Both the position numbers and the translations under genes were made by a program. A DNA stretch of 64,000 bases from Streptomyces stelliscabiei (GTDB lineage Bacteria > Actinomycetota > Actinomycetes > Streptomycetales > Streptomycetaceae), in the NCBI RefSeq assembly GCF_014873495.1, contig NZ_JADBGF010000001.1:372001-436000 (forward strand). The letters are read 5' to 3'. This document shows positions 52,675 through 61,874 of this stretch, piece after piece. Numbering within the stretch: position 1 is the first letter of the stretch; each line of letters starts with the position of its first letter. The notes beneath the pieces are model-generated. The model searched no databases and was not told the origin of the DNA. It saw nothing but the letters and a program-made list of their open reading frames with translations.

Positions 52675-55600
52675 ATGACAGGCAATCAACCCCTCAGCCG
52701 CAGGCGCCTGCTGACCGGAGCGGCCGTGTTCGGCGGTGTGGTGCTGCTGTCCCCTCCGCAGGGCGTCCAGGCCGCCCCAGGGGGCGCGGACACGGGCACG
52801 AAGCCGTTCGACAGGACCGCCGCATCGCTCGCGCTGCGACGGCTACTGCCCTCGCACCACCGCCAGGTCACGCTGCGCGCGCTGGCCGCCGACGGCGCCG
52901 ACCGGTTCCGGGTCACCGGCCGGCCCGGGGCGATCACCGTGGAGGGCACCAGCCCGGCGGTGCTGCTCACCGGCCTCAACACCTATCTCGCGCGGGTGGC
53001 GAAGGCCGACATCTCCTGGAACGGCGAACAGCTGGACCTCCCCCGGCTGTTGCCCGCCCCCGACGGCGAGATCGCCGGTTCGGCGAACGTGCCGCACCGC
53101 TTCGCCCTCAACGACACCAACGACGGCTACACCGGCCCCTACCGCGACTGGGAGGCGTGGGAACGGGAACTGGACGTCCTCGCACTGCACGGCATCAACG
53201 AGGTCCTCGTCTACACCGGCGGCGACGCCGTCTACTACGACACCTTCCGCCGGTTCGGCTACTCGGACGCGGAGTTGCGGGCGTGGATCCCGGCCCCGGC
53301 CCATCAGCCGTGGTGGCTGCTGCAGAACATGTCGGGGTTCGGCGGCCCGGTGTCCCGGCGGCTCATCGAGAAGCGCGCCGACCTCGCCGCGAAGATCACG
53401 GACCGGGTGCGGGAACTGGGCATGACGCCGGTCCTGCCCGGCTACTTCGGTACGGTGCCCGACGGGTTCGTGGCGAAGAACGGCGGTGACGCGGCGGTCG
53501 TACCCCAGGGCGACTGGGGCGCGTTCAAGCGACCCGACTGGCTCGATCCGCGGACGACCGCGTTCGACGAGGTCGCCGCCGCCTTCTACCGGGCCCAGTC
53601 GGAACGCTTCGGCGACAGCACGATGTACAAGATGGACCTGCTGCACGAGGGCGGCAACCCCGGTGACGTACCGGTGGGGCAGGCCGCCAAGGCCGTGGAG
53701 GCGGCGCTGCGCAAGGCCCACCCCGGCGCCGTCTGGGCGATCCTCGGCTGGCAGAACAACCCCAGCAGGGAGATCCTCGACGCCGTCGACAAGTCCCGCA
53801 TGTTCGTCGTCGACGGCCTGTCGGACCGCTACACCACGGTCACCGACCGGGAAGGCGACTGGGGCGGCACACCGTACGCGTTCGGCAGCATCTGGAACTT
53901 CGGCGGCCACACCCCGATCGGGGCCAACGCCCCCGACTGGGTGGAGCAGTACCCGAAGTGGCGGGACAAGGACGGCAGCGCCCTGGCCGGCATCGCCGCG
54001 ATGCCGGAGGCCGCCGACAACAACCACGCCGCACTGGCCCTGCTCACCGACCTGGCCTGGACGCCCGGCACCATCGACCTCGACGACTGGTTCGCCTCGT
54101 ACGCCGTGTCCCGGTACGGCGCCGAGGACCCGCACGCCCTCGCGGCCTGGAAGATCATCGGTGACACGGCGTACGGCATGTCCCGCGCCGACGGCTGGAG
54201 CGAGGCACCCGACGGACTGTTCGGGGCCCGCCCGAGCCTGGGCGCGAACAAGGCGGCGGCCTGGGGACCGGAGGCGGACCGCTACGACACCACCGCCTTC
54301 GACCTGGCGCTGACCGAACTGCTCCAGGTGGCACCCGGGCTGCGCACCAACTCGGCCTACCGCCACGACCTGGCCGATGTGGCGCGGCAGGTGCTGTCCA
54401 GCCGGAGCCGGATGCTGCTGCCGCAGATCAAGGCCGCCTACGACACGGCCGACCGGGCTCGCTTCGACGAGCTCACCGGCACCTGGCTGGACTGGATGAA
54501 GCTCATGGACAGGGTGCTGGCCACCAGCGAACAGCACCTGCTCGGCAGGTGGCTGGCCGACGCCCGCTCCTGGGGTGGCACGAGGGCCGAGAAGGACCAA
54601 CTGGAGTACGACGCGCGCTCGATCATCACCACCTGGGGCGGCCGGGCCAGCAGCGAGGAGGGGCTGCACGACTACGCCAACCGGGAGTGGTCCGGACTCG
54701 TCGCCGGCCTCTACCTGACCCGCTGGAAGTTGTACTTCCGCGAACTGTCCCGCGCCTTGAAGGAGAACCGGCCCGCCAGGACGGTCGACTGGTTCGCGCT
54801 GGAGGACGACTGGGCGCACCGGCACGACAGCTACCCGACGAAGACCAGCGGCGACGTCCACCGGCTGGCACGGCGGGTGCACGACACCCTGGCCGCCGAC
54901 ACCCACCAGGTCACGCTGACCGCGTCCTCCCCCCGGGGCGCGGTGGTGGAGGGCGGTGCGGTCACGGTCACCGTGGCGTTCACCAACCGCAACGGGTTCG
55001 CCCCCGCGACCGGGGTGGCGCTGGCCGTCGAGACGCCGAAGGGGCTGACCGCCCGGCCGGTCGGCGCGGTGACCGCCGCGTCGGTCGCGCCGGGCGAGAC
55101 GTTCTCGGCGGCCTTCGAGATCACTCTCACCGGATCCGTCGACGCTCTGGTCACCCGCGTCCGGGCGACCGCCTCGTACCACGGCGGCGCCTCGAAGGGA
55201 CCGGCGGGCGCGGCGGATACGCCCCGGGGTTCGGCCTCGGCGTCGGTGCGGCTCATGGCCGGCACCGGGGTGCGGGATCCGAACCGGACCGCGAACTTCA
55301 ACGACGCCGTCTTCGGCCAGGCGGGTGCCGCGCTGGCCATCGAGGGCGCGGGCGCCGACCTGTGGGCCGGCACCAACCAGTTCGGCAGCATTCACCGCGC
55401 GGGCGCGTTCGGTACCGCCTCCACCGCCACGGTGAAGGTCGTCTCGCAGGACGGCACCGGCGGCTGGGCCCGCGCAGGGCTGATCGTGCGCAACGACCTG
55501 TCCACCGACGGCTCGCCCGGGTACGTCAACCTGGCCGTGACACCGTCCAACGGATGCGTGCTGTCCTGGGACTCCGGCCAGGACGGGACGTTCGACTCGA

Positions 55601-55827
55601 TCAGGCTGGCAGGTTCCTTCGCCGCACCGGTGTTCCTGCGCCTGACCCGCGCCGGCTCCGCTTACACGGGCGAGGCCAGCACCGACGGCACGACCTGGAC
55701 CACCGTCGGCACGGCCACCCCGGGCGGCGCCGCCGACACCCAGGACGTGGGGGTCTTCATGACGGCGGCGAACGGCTGGACCAGCACCCGTGGGATCGCG
55801 GAGTTCCAGGACTTCACCGTCTCCTGA
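52675..55827 (+). CDS. Exported GH89 alpha-N-acetylglucosaminidase with tail modules
   Basis: A 1050-residue protein with a Tat-like N-terminus (LSRRRLLTGAAVFGGVVLL). The three NAGLU domains follow: N-terminal (about 45-130), TIM barrel with NDTNDGYTGPYRDWEAWE, acid/base candidate Glu325 in MDLLHEGGNPG and nucleophile candidate Glu445 in AAMPEAADNNHAA, and an all-helical C-domain ending near VHRLARRVHDTL. A NEW3-like domain and a diverged copy of the terminal module (NFNDAVFGQAGAALAIEG) end the protein. GH89 cleaves terminal alpha-GlcNAc, as in heparan sulfate or alpha-1,4-GlcNAc-capped mucin O-glycans. It is the last gene of the operon, 66 bases after the previous one, with its own ribosome site GAGAGGA. 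Confidence 0.9.
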   Translation: MTGNQPLSRRRLLTGAAVFGGVVLLSPPQGVQAAPGGADTGTKPFDRTAASLALRRLLPSHHRQVTLRALAADGADRFRVTGRPGAITVEGTSPAVLLTGLNTYLARVAKADISWNGEQLDLPRLLPAPDGEIAGSANVPHRFALNDTNDGYTGPYRDWEAWERELDVLALHGINEVLVYTGGDAVYYDTFRRFGYSDAELRAWIPAPAHQPWWLLQNMSGFGGPVSRRLIEKRADLAAKITDRVRELGMTPVLPGYFGTVPDGFVAKNGGDAAVVPQGDWGAFKRPDWLDPRTTAFDEVAAAFYRAQSERFGDSTMYKMDLLHEGGNPGDVPVGQAAKAVEAALRKAHPGAVWAILGWQNNPSREILDAVDKSRMFVVDGLSDRYTTVTDREGDWGGTPYAFGSIWNFGGHTPIGANAPDWVEQYPKWRDKDGSALAGIAAMPEAADNNHAALALLTDLAWTPGTIDLDDWFASYAVSRYGAEDPHALAAWKIIGDTAYGMSRADGWSEAPDGLFGARPSLGANKAAAWGPEADRYDTTAFDLALTELLQVAPGLRTNSAYRHDLADVARQVLSSRSRMLLPQIKAAYDTADRARFDELTGTWLDWMKLMDRVLATSEQHLLGRWLADARSWGGTRAEKDQLEYDARSIITTWGGRASSEEGLHDYANREWSGLVAGLYLTRWKLYFRELSRALKENRPARTVDWFALEDDWAHRHDSYPTKTSGDVHRLARRVHDTLAADTHQVTLTASSPRGAVVEGGAVTVTVAFTNRNGFAPATGVALAVETPKGLTARPVGAVTAASVAPGETFSAAFEITLTGSVDALVTRVRATASYHGGASKGPAGAADTPRGSASASVRLMAGTGVRDPNRTANFNDAVFGQAGAALAIEGAGADLWAGTNQFGSIHRAGAFGTASTATVKVVSQDGTGGWARAGLIVRNDLSTDGSPGYVNLAVTPSNGCVLSWDSGQDGTFDSIRLAGSFAAPVFLRLTRAGSAYTGEASTDGTTWTTVGTATPGGAADTQDVGVFMTAANGWTSTRGIAEFQDFTVS

Positions 55828-56184
55828 CCCCCTGCCCCGCCCGCCTCGGGCTCACGTCCCGGATCTCCCACGTCCCTCAGTTCAAAGACCCGATGGGCGC
55901 CGAAGGCCCAGGTCAGCGCCCCGCCCACGGGGCCTCCATGCCATAGGCGCCCTGGTGGTCGCTGACCGAGCGGGGCCGGTCCCTTCTCGCGGTGATCACG
56001 GTTCGGTCAACGCCCACCGCTCGTCCGATAGGTCACTCGGGTACGGCTTGCGTTCAGTCACCAGGTCACATCACCAGACCACCAGCGGCGGACCGGCAGC
56101 TTCCACCTCGCCGCCACACCATCAGGGGGCAGCAGAGCAACTCAGAGACTCACAGAGCGCCCACTCGGATTCCAGGAGACGAGA
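55828..56184. other. Convergent intergenic gap
   Basis: About 360 bases lie between the GH89 and DUF1996 stops. No credible gene and no strong hairpin were recognised. Confidence 0.4.
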
Positions 56185-56988
56185 TCATCGGCACTGTCGT
56201 CCGGTGTTGATGCACCGGACCATTTGGTTCATCAGGGCCTCGTCGAAGACGTTGATGAAGTCGCCGTGGTCGGTGATCGGCTTGTGCATCTGCTCCGGGA
56301 AGCCGTCCACCGCGTAGAACGGGCTGGACTTGCCGTTGTCGCCGGGGCTGGGGGCCTCCACGTCGTGCACGAGGCGCTGCACCAGCTGCGGGACGGCCTT
56401 GAAGCCGGCCGGGCAGGCACCGGTCCTCGGGTCGGCGAACGCGACGTGCGCGCGATGGTTGGCACTGTCGATGCTCCGGCCGTCCCAGCGGCTCTGGAAC
56501 TTCGACGTACGGACCAGCTTGCTGCCTTCCGGGCAGATCGGGTACTTGCCCGTCACCTGCCGGTTCTCGAAGCCGGTGCAGCTCCATGCCGCGTTGGCGT
56601 TCGCGGGGCCATTGGTGAACGCCGTGGCGTCACCGGTGATGATCCGCAGGAACTTGGGCATCGCCACGACCTTGCCGCGCGGGCTGCCGACGAAGTCCAG
56701 GGTCACCTGGGACGCGGTCAGGATCCGTCCGGTGTTGCCCTCGGCACCACCGCCGGGTTGCTTGGCGTCGAACTCCTGGGTGCCGTCCTGCAGACGGAGA
56801 ACGGGCCAGTAGTACGTGCACTTGTCGCCCTGGTTGCGGCACCCCTGACCTTGCCCCTGGTTGGCGCCTTGCCCCTGGCCGTTGCCTTGCTGGTTGCCGG
56901 AGGCACGCAGGGAACAGGGGGCGAGGGAGTCGAGGCCCTGCGGCCTGGGGCCCGACCTCCCTGATCGCTTGCGCATGTTGCGTCGCAT
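56185..56988 (-). CDS. Shortened DUF1996-domain protein lacking signal peptide
   Basis: A 267-residue protein from ATG 56988 with GGAGG upstream. The C-terminal 200 residues are clear DUF1996 sequence: [51 protein letters not shown] and [11 protein letters not shown]. As I remember them, full-length Streptomyces relatives have a signal peptide, a long helical region and the first half of DUF1996 with a GxxHMHDYVG motif. Here RRNMRKRSG joins directly to [14 protein letters not shown] and then a Gln/Gly-rich linker runs into the middle of the domain. Two in-frame deletions explain this. The protein is probably not exported and is likely non-functional. DUF1996 function is unknown. Confidence 0.75.
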   Translation of the reverse strand: MRRNMRKRSGRSGPRPQGLDSLAPCSLRASGNQQGNGQGQGANQGQGQGCRNQGDKCTYYWPVLRLQDGTQEFDAKQPGGGAEGNTGRILTASQVTLDFVGSPRGKVVAMPKFLRIITGDATAFTNGPANANAAWSCTGFENRQVTGKYPICPEGSKLVRTSKFQSRWDGRSIDSANHRAHVAFADPRTGACPAGFKAVPQLVQRLVHDVEAPSPGDNGKSSPFYAVDGFPEQMHKPITDHGDFINVFDEALMNQMVRCINTGRQCR

Positions 56989-57208
56989 GGGTTCCTCCGA
57001 GGGTTTCGGAGCAAGTGGGTTCGTGTCGTCGCCCGGGTGGCTGACCTGCCTGGTCGTTTGTCCGCTGCACCTGGCTTTCCCTCGGACGAACCCGGCTCCC
57101 GTCCCTCCTGGTGCACCACCGTCGCACCCCTTCGACTCGGCTGTAGTTCGGCACGGCCGCCTTCCACTTCACCCGCCTCGCGCCTCTCAAGATGCCGACG
57201 GAAGCTCG

Positions 57209-58567
57209 TCACCAGCCGGTCAGCAGCAGGTGGTTGAGGAGCAGCGCGAGTACCGCCTGAGCGGTGAGCCAGGCGCGGGAGCGGGGCAGGAACGCGCCGA
57301 CCGCGAGCAGCCACAGGGCGTAGGGCAGCCAGATCCGTTCGGTCTCCGCCTTGCTCATCCCGGACAGGTCGGCCACGAGGAGTGCGAGGAACGCGGCGAG
57401 CACGAGCAGGGCCAGGCGGGGTTCGGGGGTGAGCCGGGACATGTCCCGAACGGGGAGCAGCTGTTCCCGCTCTCGTAGGAGCACGTTGGTGGCCCGCCGC
57501 AGCCCCGCCACCGTGGCGGGGCCGACCACCAGCACCGTGCAGGCGAGGTTCGCCCACACCCAGTAGCCGTACGGCCTGAAGCCACCCGCTCCTTGGTAGT
57601 AGCGCTCGACGAGCAGACGGTAGGCCTCCCACCAGTTGAATCCGATGAGCGTGAAGAGCAGTGGTATGACGGCGACGCCGGCAAGCAGGAAGGGCAGTAC
57701 TCGGATCCGTTTCCGTCCGAGCAGCAGCACCCCCACCCCGATCACCGCAAACAGCGTGAGACCGTACGAGAGGTAGCAGGTCAGACCGAACAGCAGCCCC
57801 GCCCCGAACGACGCCGCCCACAGCCGGCGCTTCGTCCGCGCCGTCACCGCGAGGGCCAGCAGGGCCACGGACCATGCGGCGACGGCGGCGAAGTAGCCGT
57901 CGGCCGACGTGCCCATCCACACGGCGGCGGGCGCGAGGACGATGAACGGCGCGGTCCGGCGGGCGAGGGTTTCGTCGGCCAGGGCCCGTACGGTGACGAG
58001 GACGGCCGCCACCGCAGTGGCGCCGCCGGTGATGCACCACATGCCGGCCCACCCGCCGCCGCCCAGGCCGATGCGGTCGAGAAGGACGAAGGTGAGGGTG
58101 GCACCCGGGGGATGTCCGGCGACGTGCGGTGGCCACTGGCCCGGTGTGCCGTCCAGGATGTGGTGGGTGAAGTCCCGCAGGGTGGCGGGGATGTCGTCGA
58201 AGCGGTCGATGACCTGGAGGTATTCGTACCGGGTCGTCAGCCGACGGGCGATGCCGCGGTGCCAGCCGTCGACGAGGGCGAGGGAGAAGGTCCAGGCCGT
58301 GGCCGTGGCCCAGGAGGCGAACAGCAGGCGGCGCCAGGGCAGGCGTGCGGCGAGGATGGGGCCGTACGCCACGACGGCCACCGCGACGGCGAGCGCAGCC
58401 GGGGTTCCGGGGCCGACATGGGGCAGCCAGTTGGCGTACAGGGGTGGCCAGCCGACGTGGAGGACGTCCTTCGATCGTTTGATGGCGACTCCGACCAGAG
58501 CGGCCGTCACGACGAGCAGGGCGGCGGCCACGACGGTGCACAGGTCGCGGCGGAGATCACGGTTCAC
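57209..58567 (-). CDS. Polytopic membrane protein, GT-C-type glycosyltransferase-like
   Basis: A 452-residue protein with about 11 hydrophobic segments. GTG 58567 is supported by TAACGT seven bases upstream, suggesting a leaderless mRNA. The large extracytoplasmic loop after the third or fourth helix carries RFDDIPATLRDF, HILDGTPGQWPPHVAGHPPG, and further on SADGYFAAVAAWS; the AGHPPG motif and layout resemble polyprenyl-phosphate-dependent mannosyl/arabinosyl transferases. The promoter shares a box with the epimerase, response-regulator and GT2 genes, pointing to a joint role in a cell-envelope glycan. The transferase function is inferred; the membrane topology is plain. Confidence 0.7.
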   Translation of the reverse strand: MNRDLRRDLCTVVAAALLVVTAALVGVAIKRSKDVLHVGWPPLYANWLPHVGPGTPAALAVAVAVVAYGPILAARLPWRRLLFASWATATAWTFSLALVDGWHRGIARRLTTRYEYLQVIDRFDDIPATLRDFTHHILDGTPGQWPPHVAGHPPGATLTFVLLDRIGLGGGGWAGMWCITGGATAVAAVLVTVRALADETLARRTAPFIVLAPAAVWMGTSADGYFAAVAAWSVALLALAVTARTKRRLWAASFGAGLLFGLTCYLSYGLTLFAVIGVGVLLLGRKRIRVLPFLLAGVAVIPLLFTLIGFNWWEAYRLLVERYYQGAGGFRPYGYWVWANLACTVLVVGPATVAGLRRATNVLLREREQLLPVRDMSRLTPEPRLALLVLAAFLALLVADLSGMSKAETERIWLPYALWLLAVGAFLPRSRAWLTAQAVLALLLNHLLLTGW

Positions 58568-58574
58568 GCGGGGA

Positions 58575-58638
58575 ACGTTAGGACGGACGGCGGCTGCCGT
58601 GCCCGTGTCGGACTCGGACGTCAGCGTTTCGTCATAGG
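58575..58638 (-). promoter_or_regulatory. Regulatory box and leaderless promoter, GT-C-like gene
   Basis: The plus strand at 58617 reads GACGTCAGCGTTTCGTCAT, close to the paired box at 62647 and 62673. In the direction of the gene it ends 36 bases before the -10-like TAACGT (58580-58575), which is 7 bases before GTG 58567. The same geometry occurs at the epimerase gene. Confidence 0.6.
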
Positions 58639-58889
58639 TCGTCGGTGCTGTCGGCAGGCCTTCCGGCGCGGTCCGGCGAGCGGCCCCGGTTCACCTCGCT
58701 GCTCGGTGTCGTGTCGCTGGCAGGCACCACTGTGCGATGGGTGACCTGGCTGCTTCGTACCCGCCCACAACCCGCAGCTCACGCCGGTGAGGAACAGACT
58801 CCCCGACCCCGGTGGCAGACCGATGGGGCCTCCACGGGAGCCTCGGCCGGCCGGTCTGCCCGTCCGCCGGGACGAAGGCCGCCCCACCT

Positions 58890-59041
58890 GACGACCCAGC
58901 AACTTCGTTCCCCGGGCACGGAAGGCGGTCACCGTGCCGCTGCCGGCGTTGACCGCCAGCAGCATCCCGGAGGCGTCGTCGTAGACGAGGGAGCCCTGGG
59001 AGGCGAGCGAGTCGGCGGGGGCGTCGACCTGGTCGCCTCCC
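58890..59041 (-). pseudogene. Fragment of a lactonase-type beta-propeller protein
   Basis: The minus strand reads GDQVDAPADSLASQGSLVYD and then DDASGMLLAVNAGSGTVTAF, RARGTKLLGRQV, typical of a blade from secreted 6-phosphogluconolactonase-like (lactonase) propellers. No start, signal or other blades are present, and the sequence downstream is out of frame. It abuts a truncated membrane-protein gene on the other strand, so the junction at about 59042 is probably a deletion scar. Confidence 0.6.
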
Positions 59042-59549
59042 TTGCCGCCGGTGACGGCCGCGCCCCTGCTGCTGGCCGTTGCGGGGCTGGTCCACCCCCG
59101 GCATCTGACGGCGGCCACGGCAGGCGACTGGGCAGGGCTGCACATCGCCCTGTTGCCCGTGTTCCCCTTCCTGGTGCTCGGCGGCGTACTACTCCGGGCT
59201 CGACGCGGTGACGGGGATCTCCGCCGGCACAGTGGTGGATCACGGCGTCCACGGGGCGGCCGGACGGCTGTTCGCCGTGGGCAACGAGCTGGGCCGCACC
59301 GGGGTGTACGCGCTGGCCTTGGCCTGTCTCGCCACGTGCGCGGTGCTGTGGCGGCGGCACGGGGTACGGGTGCTGCCGGGTGCCGCGGTGCTGCTCGTTG
59401 CGTGTCGGTCGTTCGTCGACAGCCACATCTTCCGGCCGTGGGGTGTGTTCACGATGCTCGGCTTCGCTCTGGCCTTCGCTCTGCTGTCGGCGGCGGCATC
59501 CCGGACCGCGGCGGACTCGTCGCGGACCGGAACGCTTACGAACCGCTGA
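59042..59549 (+). pseudogene. Truncated membrane-protein gene with internal deletion/frameshift
   Basis: The first frame gives VTAAPLLLAVAGLVHPRHLT, DWAGLHIALLPVFPFLVLGG; the continuation SGLDAVTGISAGTVVDHGVH, RLFAVGNELGRTGVYALALA and FRPWGVFTMLGFALAFALL is in another frame from about 59190. Members I recall have roughly 25 more residues at the join and a normal N-terminus. The gene looks broken by a deletion at the join and by loss of its 5' end. Function unknown. Confidence 0.6.
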
Positions 59550-59595
59550 CGTCCCCGCGCCGAACGGCACCCGGCCCGACGAACGGCCCTACGGT
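59531..59595 (+). promoter_or_regulatory. Regulatory box and leaderless promoter, epimerase gene
   Basis: The minus strand of 59531-59553 reads GACGTCAGCGGTTCGTAAGC. In gene direction it ends 36 bases before TACGGT (59590-59595), which is 7 bases before ATG 59603. There is no ribosome site, so the mRNA is probably leaderless. Confidence 0.6.
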
Positions 59596-59602
59596 CGGGG
59601 AC

Positions 59603-60655
59603 ATGTTGATCCTGGTCACCGGAGGCGCGGGCTTCATCGGCTCGCACATCGTCGCCGCCCTCACCGGCGCCGGGCACGAGGTGCGCGTCCTCGACGCCTT
59701 GCTGCCCGCCGCCCACCGCACCGCACCGCCGCCCCCCGAGGGGGTGGACTGGCGCCACGCGGACGTCCGCTCCGCGGCGGACGTCACCGACGCGCTGCAC
59801 GGCGTGGACGCCGTCTGCCACCAGGCCGCGATGGTCGGCCTCGGCAAGGACTTCGCCGACGCGCCCGACTATGTCGGCTGCAACGACCTCGGCACCGCCG
59901 TACTGCTCGCCGGCATGGCCGAGGCCGGGGTGAGCCGCTTGGTGCTGGCCGGCTCGATGGTGGTGTACGGCGAAGGACGCTACGAGTGTTCCCGGCACGG
60001 CGTCGTCCGGCCGGGACCGCGCCGGGTGGCGGACCTGGAGACGGGGCGCTTCGAACCGCCCTGCCCGCACTGCGGCGAGCCACTCGTCTCCGGCCTGGTG
60101 GACGAGGACGCGCCCGCCGACCCGCGCAACGTCTACGCCGCCACGAAGCTCGCCCAGGAGCACCTCGCCGCCGCCTGGGCGCGCGCGACGGGCGGCAGGG
60201 TGTCGACGCTGCGCTATCACAACGTGTACGGCCCCGGCATGCCGCGCGACACCCCGTACGCGGGCGTCGCGTCCCTGTTCCGGTCCGCGCTCGCGCGCGG
60301 TGCGGCCCCACGTGTGTTCGAGGACGGCGGGCAGCGGCGGGACTTCGTTCACGTACGGGACGTCGCCGGAGCCAACCTCGCCGCGCTGGACGGTCTCGAC
60401 GCCCTGCCGGAGGGCGGGCATCGGGAGTACAACGTCGCCAGCGGGGAGCCGCACACGGTGGGAGAGATGGCCGCCGCGTTGGCCGAGGCGTACGGCGGCC
60501 CGGAGCCCGTCGTCACGGGGGAGTTCCGGCTCGGCGACGTCCGCCATATCACCGCCTCGTCGCGGCGCCTTGGCGAGGAGCTGGGGTGGAAGCCGCAGGT
60601 CGCCTTCACACAGGGAATGGCGGAGTTCGCGGTGTCCGGCCTGCGAGCCGTGTGA
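59603..60655 (+). CDS. Extended SDR nucleotide-sugar epimerase with Cys-rich insert (dTDP-L-rhamnose 4-epimerase-like)
   Basis: A 350-residue protein. The Rossmann motif GGAGFIGSH is at the N-terminus; the catalytic Ser/Tyr/Lys lie in AGSMVVYGE and NVYAATKLAQEHL; SRRLGEELGWKP is near the end. Between the catalytic Ser and Tyr sits an insert with ECSRHGVVRP and CPHCGEPL, four potential metal ligands, which I associate with dTDP-L-rhamnose 4-epimerase-type enzymes. It would act on a nucleotide sugar for surface-glycan synthesis, in line with the glycosyltransferases of the presumed regulon. The family is firm; the substrate is a suggestion. Confidence 0.83.
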   Translation: MLILVTGGAGFIGSHIVAALTGAGHEVRVLDALLPAAHRTAPPPPEGVDWRHADVRSAADVTDALHGVDAVCHQAAMVGLGKDFADAPDYVGCNDLGTAVLLAGMAEAGVSRLVLAGSMVVYGEGRYECSRHGVVRPGPRRVADLETGRFEPPCPHCGEPLVSGLVDEDAPADPRNVYAATKLAQEHLAAAWARATGGRVSTLRYHNVYGPGMPRDTPYAGVASLFRSALARGAAPRVFEDGGQRRDFVHVRDVAGANLAALDGLDALPEGGHREYNVASGEPHTVGEMAAALAEAYGGPEPVVTGEFRLGDVRHITASSRRLGEELGWKPQVAFTQGMAEFAVSGLRAV

Positions 60656-60708
60656 CCTCACCTGTCATGCCCCTGGCCGGGCGAGCCGGATTCGCACCGC
60701 CCGGACCT

Positions 60709-60747
60709 GAGGGAACGGCCCGGCATTCCCCGCCGGGCCGTTCCCTC
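60709..60747. terminator. Bidirectional terminator between convergent epimerase and kinase genes
   Basis: GAGGGAACGGCCCGGC pairs perfectly with GCCGGGCCGTTCCCTC across a 7-nt loop. It lies 54 bases after the epimerase stop and 15 bases from the kinase stop. Confidence 0.85.
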
Positions 60748-60761
60748 TTCTGCGGGTGGAT

Positions 60762-61874
60762 TCAGCCGGCCGCAGGCAGGTGGACCTCGAAACGGCAGCC
60801 GCCAGGCACGTTGGTCACCGCCGCCCGGCCCATGTGGGCCTCCACGATGCCGCGCACGATGGCCAGTCCCAGCCCGGCCCCGGCGGGTGGGGTGCGGGCA
60901 TCGGTGCCGCGCCAGCCGGTGTCGAAGACCCGGGGCAGGTCCTCCGGCGCGATGCCGCCGCAGCCGTCGGTCACCGACAGCACGACACGGCCGGCCTCCC
61001 GGCGAGCGGAGATGGCGACGGTGCCGTCGGCCGGTGTGCGACGGATGGCGTTGACGAGCAGGTTGGCCAGGACGCGCGACATCTCCCGGCCGTCGACCTC
61101 GATCGGCACCTGTTCCACCCCGGCACCCACCAGCCGCACCCCGTGCTCCCGGGCCAGGGCGTCGGCGCCCGCGATGGCGTCGCCGACCAGGTCGTAGACC
61201 GACATGCGGGTCGGGGTCAGGGCGAGAACGCCGGCCTGGATGCGGGAGAGTTCGAAGAGGTCACTGACCATGCCGCTCATGCGCTCGACCTCGGTGCGGA
61301 TGCGGGTGTGGTAGACGCGCGGGTCGGCGACCATGCCGTCCTCCAGCGCCTCGGTCATCGCCTGCAGTCCGGCCAGCGGTGTGCGCAGGTCGTGGGAGAT
61401 CCAGGCCACCAGTTCGCGGCGGGAGGCTTCCAGCGCTCTCTCCCGCTCCCGCGAAGCGGCCAGCTTGGCGCTGGTGGCGACCAACTGCCGACTCAGCAAG
61501 GCGAGTTCGGCGGTGGGCGCGGTGACGGGTGGGGTGAAGCTGCCGTCGTCGCCCAAGGCGCGCGTGGCCTCGGCCAGGGCCCGGCTGCCCTTGACGACGC
61601 TCCGGCCCAGCAGGAGGGCGACGGCGAGGGAGGCGACCGCGGCCATGGCGCACACCGTCGTCACCACCCACAGGTCGTGCTCCGACAGGAACATCGCCCA
61701 GGACACCAGCATCGTTCCGGCGAGCATCGCGGCGACCGTGACGGCCGCGACGACGGCCAGCGACAGCGCGACCGACCGGTTGCGCAGCAGCCGCAGGGCC
61801 GTCGCACCGGTCATCCCCGCGGCTGCCGCGCCGACGGCCGCGTACAGGGCGATGAGCAGCGTGTCAGCGACCAT
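60762..61874 (-). CDS. Sensor histidine kinase
   Basis: A 370-residue kinase. ATG 61874 overlaps the response-regulator stop region and has GGGGAG upstream. Four hydrophobic segments fill the first 125 residues with almost no extracytoplasmic loop, so the signal is probably sensed in or near the membrane. A linker with a coiled-coil look (LASRERERALEASRRELVAW) leads to the H box SHDLRTPLAG, then N box LANLLVNAIRRTP, G1 VTDGCGGIAPEDLPRVFD and G2 GAGLGLAIVRGIVEAHMG. All catalytic boxes are present, so the kinase should be active on the adjacent response regulator. Confidence 0.92.
   Translation of the reverse strand: MVADTLLIALYAAVGAAAAGMTGATALRLLRNRSVALSLAVVAAVTVAAMLAGTMLVSWAMFLSEHDLWVVTTVCAMAAVASLAVALLLGRSVVKGSRALAEATRALGDDGSFTPPVTAPTAELALLSRQLVATSAKLAASRERERALEASRRELVAWISHDLRTPLAGLQAMTEALEDGMVADPRVYHTRIRTEVERMSGMVSDLFELSRIQAGVLALTPTRMSVYDLVGDAIAGADALAREHGVRLVGAGVEQVPIEVDGREMSRVLANLLVNAIRRTPADGTVAISARREAGRVVLSVTDGCGGIAPEDLPRVFDTGWRGTDARTPPAGAGLGLAIVRGIVEAHMGRAAVTNVPGGCRFEVHLPAAG

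Noticed and set aside
52843..55395. An 850-codon minus-strand frame opposite the GH89 gene
   Set aside because: Antisense shadow; the plus strand carries the GH89 catalytic motifs.
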